From Sphingobium arseniciresistens (lineage in GTDB: Bacteria; Pseudomonadota; Alphaproteobacteria; Sphingomonadales; Sphingomonadaceae), in NCBI GenBank assembly GCA_029167225.1, contig JARFNK010000006.1, forward strand, positions 186,001-250,000: a stretch of DNA of 64,000 nt, given 5' to 3'. This document shows, piece by piece, positions 45,884-54,542 of the stretch (position 1 is its first letter; each line of letters begins with the position of its first letter). Position numbers and translations under genes: made by a program. Below the pieces are notes generated by a model. It did not search any database. It worked only from the letters and a program-made list of their open reading frames with translations, and was not told the origin of the DNA.

Positions 45884-46737
45884 ACCTTGAAGACGCTGTC
45901 GCCCATTACGGAGAACACGGCTATGTCGTACTGCCGGGCCTGCTGGAAGGGCCGGTGCTGGACCAGCTGCGTGCCCTGACCGACCGGGTGGAAGCCGCCG
46001 CCGCCGCGGTGGAGGACGACAACGCCTGGTATGATTTCTCCACCGATCTCGATGGCCAGCGCACGGTGCAGCGCATCAAGAAGCCCAACCGGATCGATCC
46101 CTTCTATGCCGCGCTGGCGGGGAACGAGACGATCATGGCTCTGGCCGAGCGGCTGATCGGCCCGATGATCCGGTTGAACCACACCAAGATCAACATGAAG
46201 TCCGCCAAGGGTGGCGACGCGCTGGAATGGCACCAGGACTGGGCCTTTGCCCCGCACACCCACATGGGCACGACGGTCGCCTCGATCCTGATCGACGGGG
46301 CCAGCGCCGCCAATGGCGCGATGCAGGTGATCCGCGGCAGCCACAAGGGGCCGCTGATCGATCATCATGACGATGAAGGCTATTTCGTGGGCGCGGTGCT
46401 GGCCGATGCCATCGATCCGGCCCAGGCGGTGCTGCTCGAAGGCCCTCCGGGTACGGTCAGCTTTCACCATCCCATGACGCTGCACGGGTCGGGCGTGAAC
46501 CTGTCGGGCGATCCGCGTCGCATTCTGTTCTACGAATATGCCGCCAGCGATGCCTTCCCGCTGTTTTACAAGGTGGATTGGGACGAATACGATTCGCGCA
46601 TCGTGCGCGGCCCTTCGACCAGCGACGTGCGGTTCGAGCAGAACCACGTCAAGCTACCGTTCCCCAGCCGCGCGGGCAGCTCGATCTACAAGATCCAGGC
46701 CGGTTCCAACCGCCGCTATTTTGCCGAGGCGAAATGA
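45880..46737 (+). CDS. PhyH-like Fe(II)/2-oxoglutarate dioxygenase
   Basis: The protein has 285 aa from the ATG at 45880, which overlaps the previous stop. Iron ligands: His118 and Asp120 (WHQDWAF) and distal His202 (MTLHGSGVN); Arg213 or Arg214 should bind 2-oxoglutarate. NHTKINMKSAKGGDALEWH is the usual strand before the motif. It hydroxylates a polar metabolite; coupling to DUF1445 and the SDR on either side suggests consecutive steps on one substrate. Confidence 0.9.
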   Translation: MNLEDAVAHYGEHGYVVLPGLLEGPVLDQLRALTDRVEAAAAAVEDDNAWYDFSTDLDGQRTVQRIKKPNRIDPFYAALAGNETIMALAERLIGPMIRLNHTKINMKSAKGGDALEWHQDWAFAPHTHMGTTVASILIDGASAANGAMQVIRGSHKGPLIDHHDDEGYFVGAVLADAIDPAQAVLLEGPPGTVSFHHPMTLHGSGVNLSGDPRRILFYEYAASDAFPLFYKVDWDEYDSRIVRGPSTSDVRFEQNHVKLPFPSRAGSSIYKIQAGSNRRYFAEAK

Positions 46738-47513
46738 GCATCGCTTTCGTTACCGGCGCCAGTGCCGGCACGGGGCGCGAAATCGCGTTGGCGCTGGCAG
46801 GCGAGGGGCACGACGTGGCCGTGCTGGGCCGGCGCACCGCTGCGCTGGACGATCTGGTGGGCGAGATCGCAGGGTTGGGCCGCCGCGCCCTGGCGCTGAC
46901 CGCCGATGTGCGCGACGCCGGCGAGCTTGAGGCCGCGCTCGAAGTTTTGCTGGAATGGAGCGGCGGGCGCATGGATGTGGTGGTCAATGCCGCCGGCACC
47001 ACCGGGCCGCTCTCGCCCCCGATCGGGCAGTATAGCCTGGCAGACTTCGACAGCACCGTAGCCACCAACTTGCGCGCGCCGTTCATCGTGCTCAGCAGGC
47101 TCTTGCCGGTGATGCGCGCGGCGGGCCAGGGCCGGGTGATCATGATCGGCGGCAACCATGGGATGCGCGGTCGCGCCGGGCGGTCGAGCTACAGCGCCTC
47201 GAAATGGGGCCTGCGCGGATTGACCCGCAGCGCCGCGCTAGAAGCCGGTCCCGACGGCGTCACGGTGAATTATATCGCGCCCGGCCCGATTGCCATTCCG
47301 CGCATGAAAGCGGCGTGGAAAGCCCAGGCCGAAGCGGGCGGGGTGAGCGAGGAAGAAGCCCTGCGCGCCTATGTGGCGAACATGGGCATCCCGCTCGGCA
47401 CGCCGAGCGAGGCGCAGGATATCGTGGCGATGGTGCTCTATCTGGCCGGGCCGGGCGGGCGCAACATCACCGGGCAGGAACTGGTGATCGACGGCGGCGC
47501 CACCGTGCTCTGA
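46734..47513 (+). CDS. SDR-family oxidoreductase, catalytic Ser replaced
   Basis: The protein has 259 aa, with an ATGA overlap with the dioxygenase. Cofactor loop GASAGTG, NAAG and YSASK are intact. In the segment before the Tyr (IMIGGNHGMRGRAGRSSYSASK) the position 13 residues upstream is Gly rather than Ser. Two other SDRs in this block (54543 and 61504) share this change and similar flanking sequence, so it marks a subfamily rather than an inactive copy. It is followed by a strong terminator. Confidence 0.9.
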   Translation: MSIAFVTGASAGTGREIALALAGEGHDVAVLGRRTAALDDLVGEIAGLGRRALALTADVRDAGELEAALEVLLEWSGGRMDVVVNAAGTTGPLSPPIGQYSLADFDSTVATNLRAPFIVLSRLLPVMRAAGQGRVIMIGGNHGMRGRAGRSSYSASKWGLRGLTRSAALEAGPDGVTVNYIAPGPIAIPRMKAAWKAQAEAGGVSEEEALRAYVANMGIPLGTPSEAQDIVAMVLYLAGPGGRNITGQELVIDGGATVL

Positions 47514-47535
47514 GTGCAACCGCATGGACCGATAA

Positions 47536-47570
47536 AAAGCCCCCCGGATGATGGCATCCGGGGGGCTTTC
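47536..47570 (+). terminator. Strong intrinsic terminator
   Basis: Perfect 15-bp stem AAAGCCCCCCGGATG (47536-47550) and CATCCGGGGGGCTTT (47555-47569) with a 4-nt loop, ending in a short T run. It lies 22 bp after the SDR stop and closes the 45.07-47.51 kb operon. Confidence 0.9.
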
Positions 47571-47621
47571 CGTGCGACCCGCGGGGCGCGGGAACTGGGT
47601 GGCTCTGTGTGCAACGCCTTT

Positions 47622-47772
47622 TGGCACGCGGAGACGAGGAGTCGCGGAGGGGCGGGTTTGCAGTTGCGGCTCCGGACGGCGCCATTGCGATCAAATATTG
47701 GAATGGTTCGTGCTGAGGCGCAGGGGCGCAGAGATCGTATTTCTCTTCGCGTCTCTGTGCCTCAGCGTGCCA
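47622..47772. repeat. Palindromic intergenic repeat element
   Basis: Outer arms TGGCACGC (47622-47629) and GCGTGCCA (47765-47772) enclose an inner imperfect inverted repeat from GCTGAGGCGCAG (47712) to CTCTGTGCCTCAGC (ending 47766), and a further GGAGACGAGGAG block. Purine-rich GCGGAG/CTCTGC arms of this kind recur in sphingomonad intergenic DNA. It lies between convergent genes. Confidence 0.55.
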
Positions 47773-47800
47773 GAAAATCATTCATACAGCCAGAACCAGC

Positions 47801-49240
47801 TTAAAACAGGTCGAAGTATTCGCGGTGTTCCCAATCGGTGACGGTGGCGTTGTAGCGGGCGACTTCGGCATGCTTGATGCGGGCGAAGTGATCAACGAAG
47901 CCGCTGCCCAGCCCCTCGCGCAGCGTGGCGCTGTGTTCCAAGGCGGGGAGGGCGCTTTCCAGGCTGATGGGCAGCATCGGGGCGGGGGCCTGGTAGGGGC
48001 TGTCCACCGCAGGGGGCGGCAGGGCGCCGGCTGCGATGCCAGCCAGGCCCGAAACCATCTGCGACGCGAGGTAGAGATAGGGATTGGCTGCCGGCTCCCC
48101 CACGCGGTTTTCGATGCGGGTGGCGCCGGGGCTGCCCTTGGCCAGCACGCGCAGCATGGCACCGCGATTGTCCTGCCCCCAGGCGATGCGATCGGGCGCT
48201 AGCGAGTTGGCGCGATAGCGCTTGTAGCCGTTGATCGTGGGGGTGGTGAGAGGCATGGCGGCAGCGGCATGATCGAGCAGCCCGGCCAGATAGTGCTGCC
48301 CCAGCGCAGAAAGGCCAGGCTGGCCATCGGCTTGCGCAAAGGCGTTGCGGCCGCTGGCGCTGTCCACCAGCGACTGGTGCAGGTGCCACCCGCTCGACAT
48401 GGCCTGGGGCAGGGCGGGGCGGCACATGAAGCTGGCATGGTAGCCATGGCGGCGCGCCACCTGCTTGGTCGCGTTGCGGAACAGGATCATCGCATCGGCC
48501 GAGGCGATGCCCGGCTGCACCCCGAACACGAATTCGACCTGACTGGGACCGAACTCCAGCTCCATCGAGGTGAGCGGCAGATCCAGCGCGGCGCAGGTTT
48601 CCCGCAGCACATCGAGGATCGGCTCGATCGTGTCGTAGCGCTGCTCGGTGAGATAGGCATAGCCTTGGTGGGTGAGCGCGACATCGGGCGGGGTGCCGGG
48701 CTGGCCGGCATCCTCGGGCGCAAGGCGCGGGTCGACCAGGCGGGTGAGGTGGAATTCCACCTCCAGCCCGCTCATGAACCTCAGGCCGCGTTCGGCCAGG
48801 CGTTCATGCGCGGCGCGGGCGATGCGGCGCGGGCACCAGGGGTAGGGCGTGCCATCGGCAAAGAACAGATCGCCCAGAAGCCATGCCGTGCCCGGCGCCC
48901 AGGGCAGCAGTTTCAGGCTGAGCGGATCGGGGACCAAGACTAGATCGCCTGCCCCCTGGAGATCGGCACGGCCGATACCCGCGCCCGCCGCAAAGACCGG
49001 CACCACGGTGCGGTGCGATGTGTCTTTCAACAGCAGGCTGGAGGTGATCGACAGGCCCTGTTCCAGCGCACCGGGCAGGGCGGCGAGCATCACCGTCTTG
49101 CCACGCACGATCCCGTGCAGATCGGGAAAGCCCAGGCGAACCGAATGGACCCCGACATCGGCCAAGCGGCGCGGCAGGTCGGCCGCGGAGGCTGTCTGCT
49201 CGTCGCTCCACAGCCTGTGGGCCAAGACGAACCCGCTCAT
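47801..49240 (-). CDS. Glutamine-synthetase-like gamma-glutamyl-amine ligase
   Basis: The protein has 479 aa from the ATG at 49240, overlapping the Rieske stop by 4 nt. A longer upstream frame would be the shadow of the Rieske gene. GS motifs: VRLGFPDLHGIVRGK, EVEFHL, QVEFVFG, SSGWHLHQSLVD, TINGYKRYRANSLAPDRIAWGQDNR, TRIENRVGEPAANPYLYLA. It is the non-canonical GS-III/PuuA-like group that ligates glutamate to an amine with ATP. Coupling with a Rieske oxygenase recalls the aniline pathway, where a GS-like enzyme makes gamma-glutamylanilide before ring oxidation. Confidence 0.88.
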   Translation of the reverse strand: MSGFVLAHRLWSDEQTASAADLPRRLADVGVHSVRLGFPDLHGIVRGKTVMLAALPGALEQGLSITSSLLLKDTSHRTVVPVFAAGAGIGRADLQGAGDLVLVPDPLSLKLLPWAPGTAWLLGDLFFADGTPYPWCPRRIARAAHERLAERGLRFMSGLEVEFHLTRLVDPRLAPEDAGQPGTPPDVALTHQGYAYLTEQRYDTIEPILDVLRETCAALDLPLTSMELEFGPSQVEFVFGVQPGIASADAMILFRNATKQVARRHGYHASFMCRPALPQAMSSGWHLHQSLVDSASGRNAFAQADGQPGLSALGQHYLAGLLDHAAAAMPLTTPTINGYKRYRANSLAPDRIAWGQDNRGAMLRVLAKGSPGATRIENRVGEPAANPYLYLASQMVSGLAGIAAGALPPPAVDSPYQAPAPMLPISLESALPALEHSATLREGLGSGFVDHFARIKHAEVARYNATVTDWEHREYFDLF

Positions 49241-50571
49241 AGCGCGAGCGCGGGCACGTTCCAGGTCGCCTCGGCGCGCAGCCGTTCGACCGCGTCGCGC
49301 CAATAGGCCTCGGGCGCCGTGCCGCCCGGGGCAACGCCGTCGATCGTGGCCGGGCCGGCGCCGGCGTTGCTTTCGCCCAGCGGCGGCAGGGCCAGCGGCG
49401 TTTCGCCCTTCTGCACTTTCTTGATCTGGTTGATCAGCATGACGCGATAGGCCACTATCGCCTTGTCCGATGTGCCCAGGTGCTCGCGCGTGCGGTCCTG
49501 GATGCGGCCCTGGCTTTCCACCGCCCACTGGTCGTGCACGTTGATGTCTTCTCCCATGCCGGTGAAGGTGCGGGTCTTCTGCTCGGCCACGTCGAAGCCC
49601 CAGTTGTTGTGGCGGCCCACGCGCGGCATGTAATCGGGCAGGGTATAGAGTTGCAGGCGCTGCTCGCGCATCAGCGGCTTGTCCACCGGCTCGGCAAAGC
49701 TGGTGAACATGGCATACCAATAGCAGCTATGGTCGTCGATCGGCACGTGCCACTGGGTGATTGTCATGGTGGACGAAAGCGGGATGACGAAAGCCTGAGG
49801 GAACAGCACGTTGGTAACGCGCACATGGGTGTCGCCGCCATGGAGATGGCGCAGCGTGGTGATGCGCATGCCGCAATCGCTAGGGGTGACCGCGATATCG
49901 GGACAGTCGTATTCGCGCAGCACCTTGGTCATCGGCAGGTCGCTGTCGGTCGAATGGGCGCGGAACTGCTTGCCATAGTTGGCGTCGGCCTCGGCATCCT
50001 CGAAATAGCGGTGGAGGAAGCTGGCGTGGGCCGGGTCCATGCCCACTTCCAGCGCCTGGAGCCAGTTGCAGTCGAGATAGCCCTTGAACGAGAAGACGTG
50101 GCTGTCGGGTGCGGCGAGGCAATCGAGCGCGGGGAGCGCGGGGGCCTGCCCATCGGCGTTGAGCGGGCCGAACCAGCCGAAGATGGTGCCGCCCACTTCG
50201 CGCACCGGATAGGCACGCTGCTTGACGCGCTTGCAGAAGCTGCTGCCCTTGGGTTCTGCCGGGGTTTCCAGGCAGGCGCCGTTCACATCGAACAGCCAGC
50301 CGTGGAACGGGCAGCGCACGCCGCCGTGTTCCAAACGCCCGAACGCCAGGTCGGCGCCGCGATGCGGGCAATCGCGGTCGATCAGGCCCAGACGCCCGTC
50401 TTGGTCGCGAAACAGCACCAGGTCCTGGCCCAGCACCTTGATGGCCTTGAGCGGGCGTTCGCCCTCCAGCTCTTCGCTGATCGCCACAGGCTGCCAGTAT
50501 TGGCGTAGCAGGTCGCCCAGCGGCGTGGCGGGGCCAGAAAGCGTGATGAACTTGTTCTGTTCGGGCGTCAT
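49237..50571 (-). CDS. Rieske non-heme iron oxygenase, phthalate-4,5-dioxygenase-like
   Basis: The protein has 444 aa. Rieske ligands Cys68-Pro-His70 and Cys87-x2-His90 (C-x-H-x16-C-x2-H). The mononuclear iron facial triad lies in EVGMDPAHASFLHRYF (Asp179 bridging, His182, His187). The layout is that of phthalate 4,5-dioxygenase and vanillate/caffeine demethylases. It hydroxylates or demethylates an aromatic or N-heterocyclic compound and needs a reductase, which is not encoded nearby. It is co-transcribed with the GS-like gene. Confidence 0.92.
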   Translation of the reverse strand: MTPEQNKFITLSGPATPLGDLLRQYWQPVAISEELEGERPLKAIKVLGQDLVLFRDQDGRLGLIDRDCPHRGADLAFGRLEHGGVRCPFHGWLFDVNGACLETPAEPKGSSFCKRVKQRAYPVREVGGTIFGWFGPLNADGQAPALPALDCLAAPDSHVFSFKGYLDCNWLQALEVGMDPAHASFLHRYFEDAEADANYGKQFRAHSTDSDLPMTKVLREYDCPDIAVTPSDCGMRITTLRHLHGGDTHVRVTNVLFPQAFVIPLSSTMTITQWHVPIDDHSCYWYAMFTSFAEPVDKPLMREQRLQLYTLPDYMPRVGRHNNWGFDVAEQKTRTFTGMGEDINVHDQWAVESQGRIQDRTREHLGTSDKAIVAYRVMLINQIKKVQKGETPLALPPLGESNAGAGPATIDGVAPGGTAPEAYWRDAVERLRAEATWNVPALAL

Positions 50572-50757
50572 GGGGGAGGCCTCTTGTTGGAGTGACCATC
50601 ATTTGCCCCGGATGGCGCGGCGCAGGTGTTGCCCCTTTGGCAGCGCCGCGTTGCGCGATGTGCCACGTTTTGGCCACGCTTCGCGGATTGCGTTGCGCGG
50701 TGCCGTTGCGCTAGCGAAGGTGCCAACGTTTCATCACCAGCCCGAAAGCCTTGCCCC

Positions 50758-51336
50758 ATGCCCCGCACTCTTTCTGCCATCGCCATCTTCTGCGGATCGA
50801 ACGTGGGGGAGGGGGAAGCCTATAAAGAGGCGGCCGCCGCATTGGGCAGCGCGCTGGCGCGGCGGGGCATCGCGGTGGTCTATGGCGGCACGCACAAGGG
50901 GCTGATGGGCATCCTCGCCGATGCCGCGTTGGCCGAAGGCGGGCGGGTGCATGGCGTGATCACCCAGCGCCTGCACGACAAGGGGCACTTGCACCCGGCC
51001 TTGAGCGAAAGCGAGATCGTGGACGGCATGCGGGCGCGCAAGAAGCGGATGCTCGACCTGGTCGATGCCTGCATCGCCCTGCCCGGCGGCATCGGCACGG
51101 CCGAGGAATTCATGGAAGCCTGGACGCTTAACCAGTTGGGCGACGTGGACAAGCCGGTCGGGCTGCTCAATGTCGATGGCTATTACGATAGCTTCATGGG
51201 CTTCATCGATACGATGATCGCGCGCAAGTTCCTGCCCGCCGCGCATCGCGAGGGCATCGCGCTCGATCCCGCGCCCGAGGCGCTGATCGACAAGCTGGCG
51301 GTGTTCGAGAAGCCCACCGTGCAGAAGTGGATGTAA
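50758..51336 (+). CDS. LOG-family nucleotide phosphoribohydrolase
   Basis: The protein has 192 aa. Motifs: FCGSNVGEGEAYKEAAAALG, VVYGGTHKGLMGILADAAL and the catalytic PGGIGTAEEFMEAW (PGGxGTxxE). The family releases base from nucleoside monophosphates (LONELY GUY, TIGR00730). The ribosome-binding site is weak. It is divergent from the Rieske operon and convergent with the aldehyde dehydrogenase. A purine-derived substrate for the cluster would make it relevant, but it may be housekeeping. Confidence 0.93.
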   Translation: MPRTLSAIAIFCGSNVGEGEAYKEAAAALGSALARRGIAVVYGGTHKGLMGILADAALAEGGRVHGVITQRLHDKGHLHPALSESEIVDGMRARKKRMLDLVDACIALPGGIGTAEEFMEAWTLNQLGDVDKPVGLLNVDGYYDSFMGFIDTMIARKFLPAAHREGIALDPAPEALIDKLAVFEKPTVQKWM

Positions 51337-51342
51337 AAAAAG

Positions 51343-51377
51343 GCGGGGCGGATGGCTGAAAAATCCATCCGCCCCGC
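51343..51377. terminator. Bidirectional terminator between LOG and aldehyde dehydrogenase genes
   Basis: Stem GCGGGGCGGATGG (51343-51355) and CCATCCGCCCCGC (51365-51377), 13 bp perfect, 9-nt loop. A run of seven A's at its left gives a U tract for the leftward operon; the rightward side lacks a U tract. Confidence 0.88.
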
Positions 51378-51401
51378 ACCTTCAAACTCGTTTCCCACGC
51401 G

Positions 51402-52874
51402 TCAATCGATAGCGATCCACAGGGATTTGGTTTCCAGGTGTTCCTCCAGGTGGTTCTTGCCATATTCGCGGCCCATGCCGCTGGCTTTCATCCCGCCCGA
51501 CGGCACCGCCGGATCGATCGCGTTGTAGCAGTTGACCCAGACTGACCCGGCGCGCAGGCGCCGGCCCAGGCGATGGGCGCGGCCCACGTTACCGGTCCAC
51601 ACGCCGGCGCCCAGGCCAAACGGCGTGGCATTGGCGCGAGCGATCACTTCCTCTTCGCTTTCGAACGGCAGGACCGCCAGGATCGGGCCAAAGATTTCCT
51701 CGCGCACCGCGCGCATCGTGTCGGTGGCGCCCGACAGCACCGTGGGCGGGAAGAAGAACCCTTGTGCAAAGGCGCCCTTGCTCAGTCGCGCGCCGCCGCA
51801 GACCGTGCCCGCGCCTTCCGCCAGGGCATCGTCTATATGGCCGGTCACACGCGTAAGCTGGCGGGCCGAAACCAGCGGGCCGAGGTCTGTTGCCGGATCG
51901 ATCCCGTTGCCCAGGCGCAGCGCGCCGGCATGGCGGGCAACGGCGGCGGCGAAATCATCGGCCACGCCGCGTTCCACGAACAGGCGCGTGCCGGCGCTGC
52001 ACACCTGGCCCGAATTGGCAAAGGCGGCGACCACCGCCATGCGCGCGGCCTTGTCGAGATCCGCATCGGCAAAGACGATGTTGGGCGATTTTCCGCCCAG
52101 TTCCAGGCTGATCCGCTTGAGGCTGCCTGCAGCGGCGGCCATGATCGCGCGCCCGGTGGCGTCCGATCCGGTAAAGGCGATCTTGTCGACGCCGGGATGA
52201 GCGGCCAGCGCTGCGCCGGCTTCGCTGCCAAGCCCCGTCACCACGTTGAACACGCCCGGCGGCACGCCCGCTTCCAGCGCCAGCTTGCCCAGCAGCAGCG
52301 GGGAGAGCGAAGCGTCTTCCGCCGGCTTGAGCACCAGGGTGCAGCCGGTGGCGAGCACCGGACCGAGCTTGAGGATGCTGGCCCACAGCGGCCCGTTCCA
52401 GGGGATGATCGCCGCGCACACGCCGACCGGTTCCTTCACCGTGCAGGCGAACAGGTTGGGATCGGAAGGGGTTGCGGTCACGCCCTCGATCCCGCGCGCC
52501 ATGCCGGCATAATAGCGCAAGAGATCGGTCAACATCGCGACGCTGCCGCGCGTGTGGCGGATCGGCGAACCCATGTCGAGCGTGTCGAGCAAGGCGAAGT
52601 CTTCGGCATAGGCCGCAACCAGATCAGCCAGGCGCAGCAGCAGCGCCTGGCGCTCGGCCGGGGAGAAGCGCGGCCAGGGACCGGATTCGAATGCTGCGCG
52701 CGCCGCCGCCACGGCGCGGTCCACGTCGGCCGCCTGGCCGCGCGCGAAATCGGCGAGGTGCTCAGCCGTGGCCGGGTTGTGCGAAGGTAGCGTCTGGCCA
52801 TCGGCAGCCGGCACGAACGCCCCGTCGATCAGCAAGCCCAGCGGTTCGCCGGTGAGGAAGGGATGCGGGGCCAT
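51402..52874 (-). CDS. NAD(P)-dependent aldehyde dehydrogenase
   Basis: The protein has 490 aa. Motifs in order: IIPWNGPLWA, LKPAEDASLS, FTGSDATGRAI, catalytic Glu in LELGGKSPNIVF, catalytic Cys in NSGQVCSAGTR, EEIFGPILAVLPF and FGLGAGVWT. It is the classical tetrameric class. It is last of a leftward operon (SDR, PLP enzyme, DUF3830, this), with only 7 bp to DUF3830. It probably oxidises a semialdehyde produced by the oxygenases. Confidence 0.95.
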   Translation of the reverse strand: MAPHPFLTGEPLGLLIDGAFVPAADGQTLPSHNPATAEHLADFARGQAADVDRAVAAARAAFESGPWPRFSPAERQALLLRLADLVAAYAEDFALLDTLDMGSPIRHTRGSVAMLTDLLRYYAGMARGIEGVTATPSDPNLFACTVKEPVGVCAAIIPWNGPLWASILKLGPVLATGCTLVLKPAEDASLSPLLLGKLALEAGVPPGVFNVVTGLGSEAGAALAAHPGVDKIAFTGSDATGRAIMAAAAGSLKRISLELGGKSPNIVFADADLDKAARMAVVAAFANSGQVCSAGTRLFVERGVADDFAAAVARHAGALRLGNGIDPATDLGPLVSARQLTRVTGHIDDALAEGAGTVCGGARLSKGAFAQGFFFPPTVLSGATDTMRAVREEIFGPILAVLPFESEEEVIARANATPFGLGAGVWTGNVGRAHRLGRRLRAGSVWVNCYNAIDPAVPSGGMKASGMGREYGKNHLEEHLETKSLWIAID

Positions 52875-52881
52875 GTCTGGG

Positions 52882-53298
52882 TCAGTCCTTGAGGGTGAAG
52901 GAGATCGACTGGGCGCCTTCCCACAGCGTTTGCTTGCCCAGCTTCGCCAGGTTCTCGTTGCCTTCGATAATCGTCATGAAGTGGATGCCGGCGAGCGGCC
53001 CCAGCTTGCTGGCAAAGGCCACGCCGCCATAGGCCAAGAGGATTTCGGTTTCGCTGTAGCCACCCGGATAAAAGATGAATTCGCCCGGCGCGGGATGGCG
53101 CGTGGGGTTTTCCCAGGGCAGGTCATAGACCGTATTGCCTATCGGGATCCACACGCCTTCGCCGCTCCAGCGCACGTGGATGACCTTTTCGTCATAGGGC
53201 ATCATCGCCTTGAAGCGCGCGCAGGTGACGGGCGCCAGTTCCTCTTCCAGGCGGGCGGTGAAGGCATAGGGGCCAGCCTTGATGGCAACCAGGGTCAT
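52882..53298 (-). CDS. DUF3830 (cyclophilin-like) protein
   Basis: The protein has 138 aa from the ATG at 53298 (GCGGAG upstream). Pattern YAFTARLEEELAPVTCARFKAMMPYDEKVIHVRWSGEGVWIPIGNTVYDLPWENPTRHPAPGEFIFYPGG. DUF3830 proteins have a cyclophilin-like beta fold and are common beside hydantoinase and dihydropyrimidinase genes; the function is not established. Its presence supports a cyclic amide/ureide substrate. Confidence 0.9.
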   Translation of the reverse strand: MTLVAIKAGPYAFTARLEEELAPVTCARFKAMMPYDEKVIHVRWSGEGVWIPIGNTVYDLPWENPTRHPAPGEFIFYPGGYSETEILLAYGGVAFASKLGPLAGIHFMTIIEGNENLAKLGKQTLWEGAQSISFTLKD

Positions 53299-53326
53299 GA
53301 AAAACTCCGCGAAAACAGGGGGGATA

Positions 53327-54526
53327 TCAGGCAGCCGCGTGCAGGCGGGCAAAGCCGCGTTCGAGATCGGCGATAAGGTCGTCCACTTCTTCCAGCCCGA
53401 CGTGCAGGCGCAGGCTGGGGCCGGGCGCTTCCCACATTACTTCCGAACGCAGGTCCGACGGATAGGTGGGAACCACCAGGCTTTCATAGCCGCCCCAGCT
53501 GTAGCCCAGCTTGAACAGGTCCATGTGATCGAGCATCGCGGCAAACTGCGCATCGGTGCAGGCATTGAGCACCACGCCGAACAGGCCCGAGGCGCCGTCA
53601 TAGTCGCGCTTCCAGATGGCGTGGCCGGGATCGCCCGGCAGCGCGGGATACATCACTTGCGCCACTTCGGGCCGGGCTTGCAGCCACTGCGCTACGGCCA
53701 GCGCCGAGGCATGGTGCTGCTTCATTCGCAGCGGCAGGGTGCGCAGGCCGCGCAGGGCCATGTAGATATCATCAGGCCCGCCGCAATAGCCGCTGCCCGA
53801 GGCAGTCTTCTTGACCGGGATGAACGCTTCCTCGGTGCATACCGCCACGCCCAGCATCAGGTCGGAATGGCCCGAGATATATTTGGTGGCGGCGTTGACC
53901 GACACATCGACGCCATGTTCGAGCGGGCGGAAATTGACCGGGCTGCTCCAGGTGTTGTCGAACACGGTCTTGATCCCGTGCGCGCGCGCCACCGCGGTGA
54001 TGGCCGGAACGTCGGTCATCTCGAACGTCAGTGAGCCGGGGCTTTCCATATAGATGACGCGGGTGTTGGGCTTGACCAGCGCCGCGATCCCTGCGCCGAT
54101 CGAGGGACGGTAATAGGTCACTTCCACGCCGAACTTCTTGAGAAACTCCTCGCAGAACGCGCGCGCCGGGCCATAGAGGCTGTCCACGATCAGGAGGTGA
54201 TCGCCCGCCGACAGGAACGCGGTTAGCGCGGCGCAGATCGCGCCCAGCCCACAACTGGTGGTGACAGCGCGATAGCCGCCTTCCAGCAGGGTGATCGCAT
54301 CTTCGAACGCGCGGGTGGTGGCGGTGCCTTCACGGCCATAAGTAAAGCCGACATAGGCGCCCGAGGAGCGATCACGGCGGGTTTCCAACAGCTGTTCCAC
54401 GCTGTTGAACAGTACGGTGGAGCAGTGATAGACGGGCGGATTGACGACACCAAAGTTGGCCGCCGGATCGCGCCCGGCGTGCAGGGTCTGCGTGCCGCGG
54501 CCAAAGCGCGAAAGATCGATGGTCAT
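53327..54526 (-). CDS. Cys/Met-metabolism PLP-dependent enzyme, cystathionine beta-lyase-like
   Basis: The protein has 399 aa. VGFTYGREGTATTRAFEDAITLLEGG, SYGPAR-type (VDSLYGPARAFCEEFL), YMESPGSLTFEMTDV, FDNTWSSPV, and the PLP-lysine in NAATKYISGHSD are all present. It cleaves or replaces at the beta or gamma carbon of a sulfur or hydroxy amino acid. In this catabolic setting it may act on an amino-acid-like intermediate rather than on cystathionine. Confidence 0.92.
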   Translation of the reverse strand: MTIDLSRFGRGTQTLHAGRDPAANFGVVNPPVYHCSTVLFNSVEQLLETRRDRSSGAYVGFTYGREGTATTRAFEDAITLLEGGYRAVTTSCGLGAICAALTAFLSAGDHLLIVDSLYGPARAFCEEFLKKFGVEVTYYRPSIGAGIAALVKPNTRVIYMESPGSLTFEMTDVPAITAVARAHGIKTVFDNTWSSPVNFRPLEHGVDVSVNAATKYISGHSDLMLGVAVCTEEAFIPVKKTASGSGYCGGPDDIYMALRGLRTLPLRMKQHHASALAVAQWLQARPEVAQVMYPALPGDPGHAIWKRDYDGASGLFGVVLNACTDAQFAAMLDHMDLFKLGYSWGGYESLVVPTYPSDLRSEVMWEAPGPSLRLHVGLEEVDDLIADLERGFARLHAAA

Positions 54527-54542
54527 CTTGGTTCAGGCTCCT

